This document shows positions 8,653-19,055 of a stretch of 64,000 nucleotides of DNA, piece by piece. The first letter of the stretch is position 1, and the number at the start of each line of letters is the position of its first letter. This stretch comes from Mesorhizobium_K marinum. GTDB taxonomy: Bacteria > Pseudomonadota > Alphaproteobacteria > Rhizobiales > Rhizobiaceae. Where the stretch lies: assembly GCF_040813715.1 (NCBI RefSeq), contig NZ_JBFOCH010000007.1. One strand, given 5' to 3'. The translations under genes and the position numbers were made by a program. Under the pieces are notes generated by a model, which was not told where the DNA came from, did no database searches, and saw nothing but the letters and a program-made list of their open reading frames with translations.

Positions 8653-9357
8653 ATGGCAGCAGCCAAGCCCACCGGAACTCAGGGCAAAAGATCCCGGCGG
8701 ACGCGAAAGGCAGGCCCGTCCGTCGACGACAAGAGCAGCGAGATGCCGCTGTCCCTGGAGCGTATCGTGGCTGCCTCGGTGGAGCTGCTGGACGCCCAAG
8801 GAGTCGGTGGATTGACGATGCGTCGATTGGCCGATCACCTCGAAGCGGGTGCGATGAGCCTCTACTGGCACGTGGATAACAAGGAGGAGGTGTTCGGCCT
8901 GGCGCTCGACGCGGTGCTCGAATACCGCGCGCCGCAGCATGTGGGCGAAACCGAAAGCTGGCGCGACGATGTCGTGCATATGCTCGAAGACTGGCGCGCA
9001 AGCATGCTGCGCCATCCTTGGTCGGCCCTGCTGCTACCGCGCCTGGCGCTTGGTCCGAACATGCTCAATCGCCTTGAACTGCTGAGCAGGGCCCTGTCCA
9101 GGGCCGGCGTCGCCGACGCGGATCTGAACGCCGCAACCTGGTCGGTATGGAACCACGTCATGGGCGCCACCATAACCCGCGGCAATTTCGATCGTTCGGA
9201 CGACGACAGGAATGCCGCACAGATTCGCCTTGCGGAGTTCGGCGAGCGCTACCCGACGATCGAACGCTCCCGTCTGCTGCTGGAGGACGACTGGGACGGG
9301 GTTTTCCGAAAGGGGCTCGATCTTCTGCTTGACGGGCTCTCGTCAAGAAAAGGCTGA
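8653..9357 (+). CDS. TetR-family transcriptional regulator
   Basis: A 234-residue regulator. An N-terminal basic tail (about 30 residues) precedes a TetR helix-turn-helix at roughly residues 35-80 (RIVAASVELL, LTMRRLADHL, MSLYWHVDNKEEV); the remaining helical part resembles the TetR_C ligand-binding domain of tetracycline-repressor type. Members repress neighbouring genes until a small molecule binds. It is divergent from the exported RidA-family gene, with two identical 15-bp palindromes between them that are the likely operators. The ligand is unknown. Confidence 0.9.
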   Translation: MAAAKPTGTQGKRSRRTRKAGPSVDDKSSEMPLSLERIVAASVELLDAQGVGGLTMRRLADHLEAGAMSLYWHVDNKEEVFGLALDAVLEYRAPQHVGETESWRDDVVHMLEDWRASMLRHPWSALLLPRLALGPNMLNRLELLSRALSRAGVADADLNAATWSVWNHVMGATITRGNFDRSDDDRNAAQIRLAEFGERYPTIERSRLLLEDDWDGVFRKGLDLLLDGLSSRKG

Positions 9358-9409
9358 ACGCAGCGCGGCGACGATAGTCTCGGCAAAGTGCAAGTTATCG
9401 AAATCGTGA

Positions 9410-9429
9410 ACCGTACCGTACGGTACGGT
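9410..9429. promoter_or_regulatory. Perfect 20-bp palindrome between tetR and ilvD
   Basis: ACCGTACCGTACGGTACGGT is a perfect palindrome, and the CGGTA unit repeats once more on its right. It lies 52 bases after the tetR stop and 92 before ilvD. It resembles a TetR-family operator more than a terminator, since there is no loop and only a short T run. It is related to but distinct from the CGTACG sites at 8560-8599. Confidence 0.5.
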
Positions 9430-9521
9430 ACGGTTTTAGGTTGCCGGGCTTGCCGTTTCGTATTAATTACGCTGGCCTGAGATGGCCCGCGTGACGGGCC
9501 GCCGCATTTCGAGGAAACGCC

Positions 9522-11360
9522 ATGCCTGCCTATCGTTCCCGTACCACCACCCACGGCCGCAACATGGCCGGCGCGCGCGGCCTCTGGCGCGCAACCGGCA
9601 TGAAGGACAGCGATTTCGGCAAGCCGATCATCGCCGTGGTGAACTCGTTCACGCAGTTCGTGCCCGGTCACGTGCACCTCAAGGATCTCGGACAGCTGGT
9701 CGCGCGCGAGATCGAGGCGGCCGGCGGCGTTGCCAAGGAATTCAACACCATCGCCGTCGACGACGGCATCGCCATGGGGCATGACGGCATGCTCTATTCG
9801 CTGCCGTCGCGCGAGGTGATCGCGGATTCGGTCGAATACATGGTCAATGCGCACTGCGCCGACGCCATGGTCTGCATCTCGAACTGCGACAAGATCACGC
9901 CCGGGATGCTGATGGCGGCGATGCGGCTCAACATTCCCGCCGTGTTCGTTTCCGGCGGGCCGATGGAGGCCGGCAAGGTGGTGCTCCAGGGCAAGGCGCA
10001 GGCGCTCGACCTGGTCGACGCCATGGTGGCGGCCGCCGACGACCGCGTTTCCGACGAGGACGTCAAGGTCATCGAGCGCTCCGCATGTCCGACCTGCGGC
10101 TCGTGCTCGGGCATGTTCACCGCGAATTCGATGAACTGCCTGACCGAGGCGCTCGGCCTGTCGCTGCCCGGCAACGGCTCGACGCTCGCCACCCACGCCG
10201 ACCGGCGCCGGCTGTTCGTCGAGGCCGGTCACCTGGTCGTCGACCTGTGCCAGCGCTGGTACGAACAGGAGGACGCCAGCGTTCTGCCGCGCAATGTCGC
10301 GTCGAAGAAGTCGTTCGAAAACGCCATGGCGCTCGACATCGCCATGGGCGGCTCGACCAACACGGTGCTGCACATCCTGGCCGCCGCATACGAGGGCGAT
10401 GTGGATTTCACCCAGGACGATATCGACGTCCTGTCGCGCAAGGTGCCGGTGCTGTGCAAGGTCGCGCCCGCCAAGTCGGACGTGCACATGGAAGACGTGC
10501 ACCGCGCCGGCGGCATCATGGCGATCCTCGGCGAACTCGATCGCGCCGGCCTGATCAACCGTGAGCAGCCGACCGTGCATACCGCCACGATCGGCGAGGC
10601 GATCGCCAACTGGGACATTGCCCAGACGCGCAACAACAAGGTACGCGAGTTCTTCCTGGCCGCGCCGGGCGGCGTGCCGACGCAGACCGCGTTCAGTCAG
10701 GAACGCCGCTGGGACGACCTCGACCTCGACCGCGAAAAGGGCGTCATCCGTTCCGCCGAGCACCCGTTCTCGAGGGATGGCGGGCTTGCGGTCCTGAAGG
10801 GCAACATCGCCGCCGACGGCTGCGTGGTGAAGACCGCCGGCGTTGATGAGTCGATCCTGAAATTCGCCGGTCCGGCCAAGGTCTTCGAAAGCCAGGACGC
10901 GGCCGTCAAGGCGATCCTCAGCAACCATGTCGTCGCTGGCGACGTCGTGGTGATCCGCTACGAGGGTCCGAAGGGTGGCCCGGGCATGCAGGAGATGCTC
11001 TATCCGACCAGCTACCTGAAGTCGAAGGGCCTGGGCAAGGTCTGCGCGCTTATCACCGATGGCCGCTTCTCCGGCGCCACCTCCGGCCTCTCGGTCGGCC
11101 ATGTGTCTCCGGAAGCGGCGAACGGCGGCGCGATCGGCCTGGTGCGCGACGGCGACATCGTCGAGTTCGACATCCCGAACCGAACGGTGAACCTCAAGGT
11201 TGCCGACGACGAACTGGCCAGCCGCCGCGTCGAACAGGACAAGAAGGGCTGGAAGCCGGTCGAGAAGCGCAAGCGCAACGTCACCACCGCGCTGCGCGCC
11301 TATGCGGCCTTCGCCACCAGCGCCGACCGGGGCGCGGTGCGGATCGTTCCGGAGGAGTGA
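9522..11360 (+). CDS. ilvD: Dihydroxy-acid dehydratase
   Basis: This iron-sulfur enzyme dehydrates 2,3-dihydroxy-isovalerate and 2,3-dihydroxy-3-methylvalerate to the 2-oxo acids that precede valine and isoleucine. The 612 residues match the Escherichia coli IlvD type in length and nearly line by line: THGRNMAGAR at the start, VDDGIAMGHDGM, NCDKITPGM with Cys122, and CPTCGSCSGMF with Cys195. GAGGAAACGCC precedes the ATG. It stands as a single gene, separated from the next operon by a GC-rich hairpin. No leader peptide was seen upstream. Identity is near certain. Confidence 0.97.
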   Translation: MPAYRSRTTTHGRNMAGARGLWRATGMKDSDFGKPIIAVVNSFTQFVPGHVHLKDLGQLVAREIEAAGGVAKEFNTIAVDDGIAMGHDGMLYSLPSREVIADSVEYMVNAHCADAMVCISNCDKITPGMLMAAMRLNIPAVFVSGGPMEAGKVVLQGKAQALDLVDAMVAAADDRVSDEDVKVIERSACPTCGSCSGMFTANSMNCLTEALGLSLPGNGSTLATHADRRRLFVEAGHLVVDLCQRWYEQEDASVLPRNVASKKSFENAMALDIAMGGSTNTVLHILAAAYEGDVDFTQDDIDVLSRKVPVLCKVAPAKSDVHMEDVHRAGGIMAILGELDRAGLINREQPTVHTATIGEAIANWDIAQTRNNKVREFFLAAPGGVPTQTAFSQERRWDDLDLDREKGVIRSAEHPFSRDGGLAVLKGNIAADGCVVKTAGVDESILKFAGPAKVFESQDAAVKAILSNHVVAGDVVVIRYEGPKGGPGMQEMLYPTSYLKSKGLGKVCALITDGRFSGATSGLSVGHVSPEAANGGAIGLVRDGDIVEFDIPNRTVNLKVADDELASRRVEQDKKGWKPVEKRKRNVTTALRAYAAFATSADRGAVRIVPEE

Positions 11361-11392
11361 TCCGCCGGACGGGCCTTCGCGAAAAATCTGCA

Positions 11393-11419
11393 CGGGCCGG
11401 GGAAAAATTCTCCGGCCCG
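11393..11419. terminator. GC-rich hairpin after ilvD
   Basis: CGGGCCGG and CCGGCCCG pair across an 11-base A-rich loop, 33 bases after the ilvD stop. There is no T run after the stem, so termination is plausible but not classical. The right arm directly abuts the ECF-type promoter. Confidence 0.5.
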
Positions 11420-11446
11420 CGTCACATCCGGCATCGCCGTCTCGTC
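11420..11446 (+). promoter_or_regulatory. ECF41-type promoter
   Basis: CGTCACA, 16 bases, then CGTC. This agrees with the promoter form I recall for ECF41 sigma factors (TGTCACA, about 16 bases, CGTC), except for the first base. It lies 33 bases before the start of the carboxymuconolactone-decarboxylase-like gene whose sigma factor follows, as expected for an autoregulated ECF41 operon. Confidence 0.6.
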
Positions 11447-11478
11447 TTGTCTCCGCAACCGTCTGAAAGGAGATGACG

Positions 11479-11937
11479 ATGTCCGCCAGAATGAACCCCT
11501 ACCTGAACAACCATGCGCTGGTTAGGCCGCTGATCGACCTTGGCGTGACCGTGCAGGGCTACGGGCTGGAAAAGAGCCTGATGGAACTGGTGAAGATCCG
11601 CGCGTCCCAGATCAACGGATGCGGCGTCTGCCTCGACATGCACTCCAGGGAGGCGCGCAAGGAAGGCGAGACGGAGGAGCGCGTGCTGATGCTGTCGGCC
11701 TGGCGCGAGACGACGCTCTACAACGAGCGCGAGAAAGCCGCTCTCGCCTGGACGGAAGCGCTGACGCGCCTGTCGGAGAAGGGCGCGCCCGACGACATCT
11801 ACGACGCCGTGCAGGCGAATTTCAGCGAAAAGGAGCAGGTCGCGCTGACCCTTCTCATCGGCGTCATCAACAGCTTCAACCGGATCGGCGTCGGCTTCCA
11901 GGTGCCGCCCATCTCGCAGCAGCGCAAGGCTGCGTGA
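11479..11937 (+). CDS. Carboxymuconolactone decarboxylase / AhpD-like protein
   Basis: A 152-residue all-helical protein of the CMD/AhpD family. The redox motif is visible as GCGVCLDMH, with Cys48, Cys51 and His55, as in alkylhydroperoxidase AhpD-like proteins, which use the Cys pair for peroxide or disulfide chemistry. The ATG at 11479 is preferred over one at 11473 because the ribosome site AAAGGAG would touch the earlier codon. The stop overlaps the start of the ECF sigma gene (ATGA), so the two are translated together. This pairing is a hallmark of the ECF41 group. Confidence 0.88.
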   Translation: MSARMNPYLNNHALVRPLIDLGVTVQGYGLEKSLMELVKIRASQINGCGVCLDMHSREARKEGETEERVLMLSAWRETTLYNEREKAALAWTEALTRLSEKGAPDDIYDAVQANFSEKEQVALTLLIGVINSFNRIGVGFQVPPISQQRKAA

Positions 11938-12806
11938 TGGAAGGCGATCCGAACCCCGCGGTCGCGTTCGATCCGCTACGACCCAAGCTTGCGCGGATCG
12001 CCTATCGCATGCTGGGTTCGGTCGCCGACGCAGAGGACGTCGTCCAGGACGCGTTCCTGCGCTGGATGGCGACAGACCGGTCGGCGGTGCGGCATCCAGA
12101 GAGCTTCCTGCGCCGCACCGTCACGCGCCTCTGCCTCGACCAGTTGAAAGCGGCGCGCAGGCATCGCGAGATCTATCCGGGCGAATGGCTTCCGGAACCG
12201 GTGGTGGACAGCGGCGACGACGAGCCCGACGACGTGACTCTGCCGTTGATGATGGCGCTGGAGCGGCTGTCGCCGCTGGAGCGCGCCGCCTTCATCCTGC
12301 ACGACGTTTTCGGCGTCGCTTTCGAGGAAGTCGCCGAAACGCTCGGCCGTGACGCCGCCGCCTGCCGGCAGCTCGCGGCCCGGGCACGCAGCCATGTGCG
12401 TGCGGACCGGCCCCGCTTCGACCTGCCGAAGGAAAAGGGGGCCGAGATCGTCGACGCATTCTTTCGCGCGTCGCGCACCGGCGATACGGCCGCGCTGTCG
12501 GCCATGCTCGCCGCCGACGTCTCCGTCCATTCCGACGGCGGCGGCAAGAAACGCGCGGCGATGCGACCGATCTTCGGCATCGAGGACGTCATGAAGCTGC
12601 ATGGCGGTCTTGCCCGCCTGTTCGCCCAGAAAGGATCGACATTCCTGCGCTACGCGGTCATCAATGGACTGCCCGGTTTTGTCTCGATGGAGGGCGATGA
12701 CACGCTGCAGACCACCGCGCTCGACATCCGCGACGGCAAGATCGCCGGCATCTACATCATGCGCAATCCCGACAAGCTGAGGCATGTCGAGCGCGCGCTG
12801 AACTGA
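11937..12806 (+). CDS. ECF41-group RNA polymerase sigma factor
   Basis: A 289-residue sigma factor. Residues 10-80 carry region 2 (IAYRMLGSVADAEDVVQDAF) and 105-155 region 4. A C-terminal SnoaL-like domain of about 120 residues acts as a built-in regulator in this group instead of a separate anti-sigma factor. The three ECF41 signature motifs are present: WLPEP (84-88) in the linker, DGGGK (200-204), and NPDKL (277-281). The ATG at 11937 overlaps the CMD gene stop. A matching promoter lies upstream of the pair, so the operon is probably self-activated. The signal is unknown. Confidence 0.92.
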   Translation: MEGDPNPAVAFDPLRPKLARIAYRMLGSVADAEDVVQDAFLRWMATDRSAVRHPESFLRRTVTRLCLDQLKAARRHREIYPGEWLPEPVVDSGDDEPDDVTLPLMMALERLSPLERAAFILHDVFGVAFEEVAETLGRDAAACRQLAARARSHVRADRPRFDLPKEKGAEIVDAFFRASRTGDTAALSAMLAADVSVHSDGGGKKRAAMRPIFGIEDVMKLHGGLARLFAQKGSTFLRYAVINGLPGFVSMEGDDTLQTTALDIRDGKIAGIYIMRNPDKLRHVERALN

Positions 12807-12812
12807 GCCGGA

Positions 12813-13739
12813 TCAGGACCGCTCGATCGAGCGCAGCGCCTCGATGAGCCGGTCGCGATCGGCGGTGAGGCCCTTGTAGTCGAGCTGCTCCTGCTCGAGC
12901 GCCAGGAGCTGGCCGGCGAAGGAGGCGGCCAGCGCTGCGCGATCCGGCCGCCCCTCCAGGAGGCGCAGCGGGTCGAGATGGATGCGGATGGTGAACAGGA
13001 TGTCGTTCGAGACGGGCAGCTTCCTGAGCGTCTGCCGCTCGACGCGTATGAACGCACGGGCCGCCGCCTCCACGTCGGGAAAACGGACAGGCCGGCCGGT
13101 GGCGCGGTCGATTCGCTCGACGTTCGACAGCGGGTGATAAAGCGCGTCGCCCGCCTGGATCGACCAGTTGAAGCGCTCCACCGGCTGCGCCACCTGCAGC
13201 TTGTCGAACATGCGGTCGATCAGGCCGGCGTTGCGGGTGCCCGGGCCGAAACCCGGGACCGGATCGTGGATCGCCGATATCGCCTTGCCGAATTTTTCCG
13301 TGAGCTTCCACGATGAGGGAAAGCACAGGGCACCAGCGGCGAGCCGCCAGCCCTTTTCGTCGCGCCGCATCAGGATGAGATCCTCCTGGACGAGCAGGGA
13401 GGCCTTGTGTAGCGCTGGCAGGTCGCCAGCAAGCACATCGTCCAGTTCCGGCTGGCCGGCGACGATGAGGCGCGCGCCGTCGCGCCGGTAGCGGTGCGGG
13501 TAGCGCTGCGCCAGATGGTCCGCCAGCAGGCCGAGCACTTCGGCCTGCGCGCTCTCCGTGCCCAGTTCGGCGACGAACACCTTGTCCGGATAGTCGGCAT
13601 GGATGCGCCGCTTCTCGGCGAGCTGGAAGTCGAAGCTGTCGTCGATCTCGATCCAGGTTGCGAGGTCGAGCGGCCTCAACCCGATGGTGAACAGCTTCGA
13701 TGAGCCGTCATATGGCGTGTGGATAGGGTGTTGGTTCAC
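12813..13739 (-). CDS. DUF3445 (haem-dependent oxidative N-demethylase-like) protein
   Basis: A 308-residue protein resembling DUF3445, a family that includes the haem-binding subunit of a dimethylamine-type N-demethylase. Typical blocks are LRPLDLATWIEIDD near the start, LCFPSSWKLTEKFGKAISAIHDPVPG in the middle, and NWSIQAGDALYHP. I chose the GTG at 13739 because AAGGCAGG stands six bases before it; a TTG at 13793 is possible. It is the last gene of a minus-strand run pepF-pabB-pabC, about 60 bases after pabC. Partner subunits of a demethylase are not seen, so the activity is open. Confidence 0.75.
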   Translation of the reverse strand: MNQHPIHTPYDGSSKLFTIGLRPLDLATWIEIDDSFDFQLAEKRRIHADYPDKVFVAELGTESAQAEVLGLLADHLAQRYPHRYRRDGARLIVAGQPELDDVLAGDLPALHKASLLVQEDLILMRRDEKGWRLAAGALCFPSSWKLTEKFGKAISAIHDPVPGFGPGTRNAGLIDRMFDKLQVAQPVERFNWSIQAGDALYHPLSNVERIDRATGRPVRFPDVEAAARAFIRVERQTLRKLPVSNDILFTIRIHLDPLRLLEGRPDRAALAASFAGQLLALEQEQLDYKGLTADRDRLIEALRSIERS

Positions 13740-13803
13740 GGCGGACCTGCCTTGCTCGTCTATCGCGATAGCGTGTCGACCCGGATGCTGCAACGACCGA
13801 CTG

Positions 13804-14463
13804 CTAGGCCAGCCTCGCCCGGATCAGGCCCCGCAACGAGTTGCCGACATGGACGGCCCTGGCTGCGCGGAGGTCTGCCGGCGTCAGGATGGCTTCCTTC
13901 GCAAGGCCCTGCTCGATCATTTCTCCACGCAGGACGCCGGGCAGCAGGCCGCAGCCGAGCGCAGGCGTCGCCAGAACGGGTTCGCCGATGTCGATGAAGA
14001 GATTGGTGATCGCGCCCTCGCAGGCCTCGCCGCGTTCGTTGAGTAGCAGCACCTCATCGGCCTCCTCGTGGGAAAACTCCGAGCGTGCGGCCTCGTAGCC
14101 CTGCCGGCGCGTGGTCTTGTGGCGAAGCAGCGGATCGGCCGAGTCCGAGCGTGCCCGCGCGATGCGCAACGTCCATTCCGTGCCCGCCGGCAATGGCACG
14201 AACGGCGCAGTGGCAACATTGACCTCGCCATCCTTTGCCAGCGCCAGTCGCACCCTGAGCGGCGTGCGTGCGCCTGCGCATTGCCGCAGCGCCTTTGCGA
14301 TAGCGTCCGCATCGGCGGCGAAACCGAGCGCATGCGCCGAGGCGCGCAGCCGGTCGAGATGCAGACCCAGCCTGACGAACCCCGCATCGGGCTCCCAGCG
14401 CATCGTCTCGATCAGTTCGAAGCCGGCGGCCGTCCCGTCGCGTAGCGTGCCTTCAGCAGGCAT
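13804..14463 (-). CDS. pabC: Aminodeoxychorismate lyase-like class IV aminotransferase
   Basis: A 219-residue PLP enzyme of fold type IV. PabC releases pyruvate from 4-amino-4-deoxychorismate to give p-aminobenzoate for folate. The PLP lysine should be Lys116 in LLRHKTTRR, and the conserved block EVLLLNERGEACEGAITNLF follows. The protein is shorter than stand-alone PabC (about 270), as usual for versions encoded next to or fused with pabB. The ATG at 14463 lies inside the end of pabB, a 52-base overlap, which points to coupled translation. Confidence 0.85.
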   Translation of the reverse strand: MPAEGTLRDGTAAGFELIETMRWEPDAGFVRLGLHLDRLRASAHALGFAADADAIAKALRQCAGARTPLRVRLALAKDGEVNVATAPFVPLPAGTEWTLRIARARSDSADPLLRHKTTRRQGYEAARSEFSHEEADEVLLLNERGEACEGAITNLFIDIGEPVLATPALGCGLLPGVLRGEMIEQGLAKEAILTPADLRAARAVHVGNSLRGLIRARLA

Positions 14464-15557
14464 TCGGCATATTCCTCCTCGGCAGTCGAATCGAACACCA
14501 CGCCGCCACCGACATTGTAGACGGCCTCGCCGTCGGGAAAGAGCGTGATCGTGCGGATGGCGACGTTGAAGCGCATGCGCCCGCCCGGCGCTATCCAGCC
14601 GATCGCGCCGCAATAGGCGTTGCGCGGCGCGGTCTCCAGTTCGCGCAGGATTTCCATGGCCCGGATCTTCGGCGCGCCGGTGATCGAGCCGCACGGGAAC
14701 AGGGCTGCGAACACGTCGCGGATCGAGAGCCCGGGCAGGAGTTTCGCGCGCACCTTGCTGACCATCTGGTGAACGGTCGCGAAACTCTCGATGCGGAAGA
14801 GTTCCGGCACGTCGAGCGTGCCGACCTCCGAGATCAGCGAGATGTCGTTCCTGAGCAGGTCGACGATCATCCGGTTCTCGGCCTGGTTCTTTGGGTCGTT
14901 GGCGAGGAAGCGCTTGAGCTCCTCGTCCTCGGTGGCCGTGGCGCCCCTCGGGGCGGTGCCCTTCATCGGGTGCGTCTCGATCCAGCCCTCTTCGTCGATC
15001 TCGAAGAACAGTTCGGGCGAGCGCGACAGGATGACCGGCCCGCCGAGGTCGACCAGCGCGCCGTACTTGACGGCCTGTCGTTCCACCAGCGCGTCGAAGG
15101 CCGACAAGGGATCACCGGTCCAGTTCGCCTCGACCGGGAAGGTCAGGTTCGCCTGGTAGCAGTCTCCTTCTCGCAGATGCCGGTGCACGCGGTCGAAACG
15201 CACCTTGTAGTCGTCGAGCGACCAGGTCGCCCTGACGCCGAAGATCGGGCCGTTGCTGCCGGACCGGTCGCGGGGCAGGGGCACTTCGGCCGGACCGTCA
15301 AACACGCCCATAACCATCAGGGGCGTGCGCCGGTTGCCGGGTACGATCGGCGCGAGCTTGGGCTCCAACAGGTAGCCCGCCTCGTACGAAAAATAGCCGG
15401 CCAGCCATTTTCCCTGCCCATGCGCCCGCTGCGCGGCTGCGAGTGCCGGTTCGAACTCCTCGACCCTGTCGGCGACGATGATCTTGCGGGGCCGGTCGAA
15501 CAGAACCTCGTCGCCGGAGAAGTCGTCGCGAAAGAGGATAAAGGGGGATTTCAGCAC
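14412..15557 (-). CDS. pabB: Aminodeoxychorismate synthase component I
   Basis: A 381-residue chorismate-using enzyme that, with a glutaminase subunit, forms 4-amino-4-deoxychorismate on the way to p-aminobenzoate and folate. The PabB-type lysine motif is seen as HPMKGT (Lys199), where anthranilate synthases differ, and the family signatures LLRNDIS and GSITGAPK (Lys297) follow. The start is a GTG at 15557, 31 bases after pepF. It overlaps pabC at its 3' end. The N-terminal part is shorter than in E. coli PabB, which is common in alphaproteobacteria. Confidence 0.9.
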   Translation of the reverse strand: MLKSPFILFRDDFSGDEVLFDRPRKIIVADRVEEFEPALAAAQRAHGQGKWLAGYFSYEAGYLLEPKLAPIVPGNRRTPLMVMGVFDGPAEVPLPRDRSGSNGPIFGVRATWSLDDYKVRFDRVHRHLREGDCYQANLTFPVEANWTGDPLSAFDALVERQAVKYGALVDLGGPVILSRSPELFFEIDEEGWIETHPMKGTAPRGATATEDEELKRFLANDPKNQAENRMIVDLLRNDISLISEVGTLDVPELFRIESFATVHQMVSKVRAKLLPGLSIRDVFAALFPCGSITGAPKIRAMEILRELETAPRNAYCGAIGWIAPGGRMRFNVAIRTITLFPDGEAVYNVGGGVVFDSTAEEEYAECLLKARYATGRPPASN

Positions 15558-15588
15558 CGGCGCGGTTCCGCGGCTCGAGCTCGGACGC

Positions 15589-17418
15589 CTAGTCCAGCGC
15601 TTCGAGTTCGTCGATCAGCCCGCCGATCACGCCGAGACCCACCTGCCAGAACTTCGGGTCCGAGGCGTCGAGCCCGAACGGCTTCAGCAGCTCCGAGTGA
15701 TGCTTGGTGCCGCCGGCCTTCAGCATCTCGAAATACTTCGCCTGGAAGCCGCGTTCGGCGTTCTGGTAGACCGCGTAGAGCGAGTTCACCAGGCAGTCGC
15801 CGAAGGCGTAGGCGTAGACGTAGAAGGGCGAGTGGATGAAGTGGGGGATGTAGGTCCAGAACGTCTCGTATCCTTCGCGCAGCCGGATCGCCGGCCCGAG
15901 GCTTTCGGCCTGCACTTCCAGCCAGAACTCGCCGATCTTGTCGGACGTCAGCTCGCCGTTCCTGCGCTCGGTGTGGATCTTGCGCTCGAACTCGTAGAAG
16001 GCGATCTGGCGCACCACCGTGTTGATCATGTCCTCGACCTTCTGGGCGAGCATTGCCTTGCGCTCGCGCCGGTCCGACGTGCGGTCGAGCAGCGACCGGA
16101 AGGTCAGCATCTCGCCGAACACCGAGGCCGTCTCGGCAAGCGTCAGCGGGGTCGACGCCATCAGGGCGCCCTGCGCGCCGGCCAGCACCTGGTGGACGCC
16201 ATGGCCGAGCTCGTGCGCCAGCGTCATCACGTCGCGCGGCTTGCCCATGTAGTTCAGCATCACGTAGGGGTGCACCGACGGCACCGTCGGGTGCGCGAAG
16301 GCGCCCGGCGCCTTGCCGGGACGCACCGGAGCGTCGATCCAGTCGCGGTCGAAGAAATGCCTCGCGATCTCCGCCATGTCCGGCGAGAAATCCTGGTAGG
16401 CCGAAAGCACCGTGTTCTTCGCTTCGTCCCATCCGATCGTGGCCTGCGGCGTTTCCGGCAGCGGCGCGTTGCGGTCCCAGTGGTTCATCGCGTCCATGCC
16501 GAGCCAGCGCGCCTTCATGGCATAGTAGCGGTGCGACAGGCGCGGATAGGCATCGCGGACGGCATCGGCAAGCGCATCCACGACCTCCTTCTCCACGCGG
16601 TTGGCGAGGTGCCTGGAATCGGCTATGTCCTTGAAACCGCGCCAGCGATCGGAGATTTCCTTGTCCTTGGCCAGCGTGTTGGTGATCAGGGTGAAGGTGC
16701 GCAGGTTCTTGCGGAACGTGGCGGCCAGAGCCTCGGACGCCTGCTGCCTTACCTTGCCGTCGGCATCCTGAAGCCGGTTGAGCGTCGGCTCCAGCAGCAT
16801 CTCCTCGCCGCCGACATCGAAGCGCAGTTCGGTCATGGTCTCGTCGAACAGGCGATTCCAGGCGCCGCGCCCGGTCACCGACTTCTCGTGAAACAGCTGC
16901 TCGATACGGTCTTCCAGCTGGTAGGGCTTGTCTTTCCTGAGGTCGATCACCCACGGCCTGTAGTGGCCGAACAGCGGGTCTGACGCGAGCGCCTGTTCAA
17001 TAAGCGCGTCGTCGATAAGATTGAGCTCCAGCGCAAAGAAGAGCAGATGCGCCGACGCGTCGGTCATCTTCTGCTGGACGTCGCCGTAGAGCTTGGCGCG
17101 CTGCGGATCCGAGGTGTCTCCGGCATAGACGAGGCCCGCATAGGAGGCGATGCGGCCGATCAGTTCCTCCAGCGCTTCGTAGTCGCGCAGCGCCACGCCC
17201 AGGCTGCCGGCCGCGCCCTTCTGTGCCTCGGCCGCGAGCTTTCCCTTCCAGCGGGCCTCGAAGGCAATCGAATCGGCTCCGGCGCGGGCGATGTCGGCTG
17301 CCAGTTCCGGCGCGTCCATGCGCGAATAGAGATCTCCGAGGTTCCACTCCGGCAGATCGCCGAGGGCCTTGCCCGGGTTCGCCGCGCCGCCCTTGCCTTG
17401 CGCTGAGAACTTCCGCAT
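15589..17418 (-). CDS. pepF: Oligoendopeptidase F (M3 zinc metallopeptidase)
   Basis: This 609-residue cytosolic peptidase cuts short peptides. The zinc site is visible as HELGH at residues 402-406 (His402, Glu403, His406) within LAHELGHGVHQ, and the family length is about 600. The remaining helical body fits the M3B PepF/clostridial type (VHPYVMLNYMGKPRDVMTLAHE before the site). The ATG at 17418 gives a compact N-terminus. It is divergent from a sigma-54 activator gene at 17562 and heads the run pepF-pabB-pabC-DUF3445, whose gaps are 31 bases or overlaps up to pabC. Confidence 0.93.
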   Translation of the reverse strand: MRKFSAQGKGGAANPGKALGDLPEWNLGDLYSRMDAPELAADIARAGADSIAFEARWKGKLAAEAQKGAAGSLGVALRDYEALEELIGRIASYAGLVYAGDTSDPQRAKLYGDVQQKMTDASAHLLFFALELNLIDDALIEQALASDPLFGHYRPWVIDLRKDKPYQLEDRIEQLFHEKSVTGRGAWNRLFDETMTELRFDVGGEEMLLEPTLNRLQDADGKVRQQASEALAATFRKNLRTFTLITNTLAKDKEISDRWRGFKDIADSRHLANRVEKEVVDALADAVRDAYPRLSHRYYAMKARWLGMDAMNHWDRNAPLPETPQATIGWDEAKNTVLSAYQDFSPDMAEIARHFFDRDWIDAPVRPGKAPGAFAHPTVPSVHPYVMLNYMGKPRDVMTLAHELGHGVHQVLAGAQGALMASTPLTLAETASVFGEMLTFRSLLDRTSDRRERKAMLAQKVEDMINTVVRQIAFYEFERKIHTERRNGELTSDKIGEFWLEVQAESLGPAIRLREGYETFWTYIPHFIHSPFYVYAYAFGDCLVNSLYAVYQNAERGFQAKYFEMLKAGGTKHHSELLKPFGLDASDPKFWQVGLGVIGGLIDELEALD

Positions 17419-17561
17419 CCGATCGCCTTCCGCTCGAAACGGTGAAAAGTCTAAAGACTTCGTTCACCGGCTTTTTTGAACCGTTGTTTAGAAGCCTGTG
17501 CCAAGTTGATCCAGCCAACAGTTCGACCCGGCGCCAGACAGGGCTTCAATACCGATCTCTC

Positions 17562-19055
<1,494 letters not shown>

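Noticed and set aside
9249..11393. A long open frame antisense to ilvD (over 700 codons).
   Set aside because: It lies entirely over a near-certain gene, has no family resemblance and comes from high GC in the third codon position.
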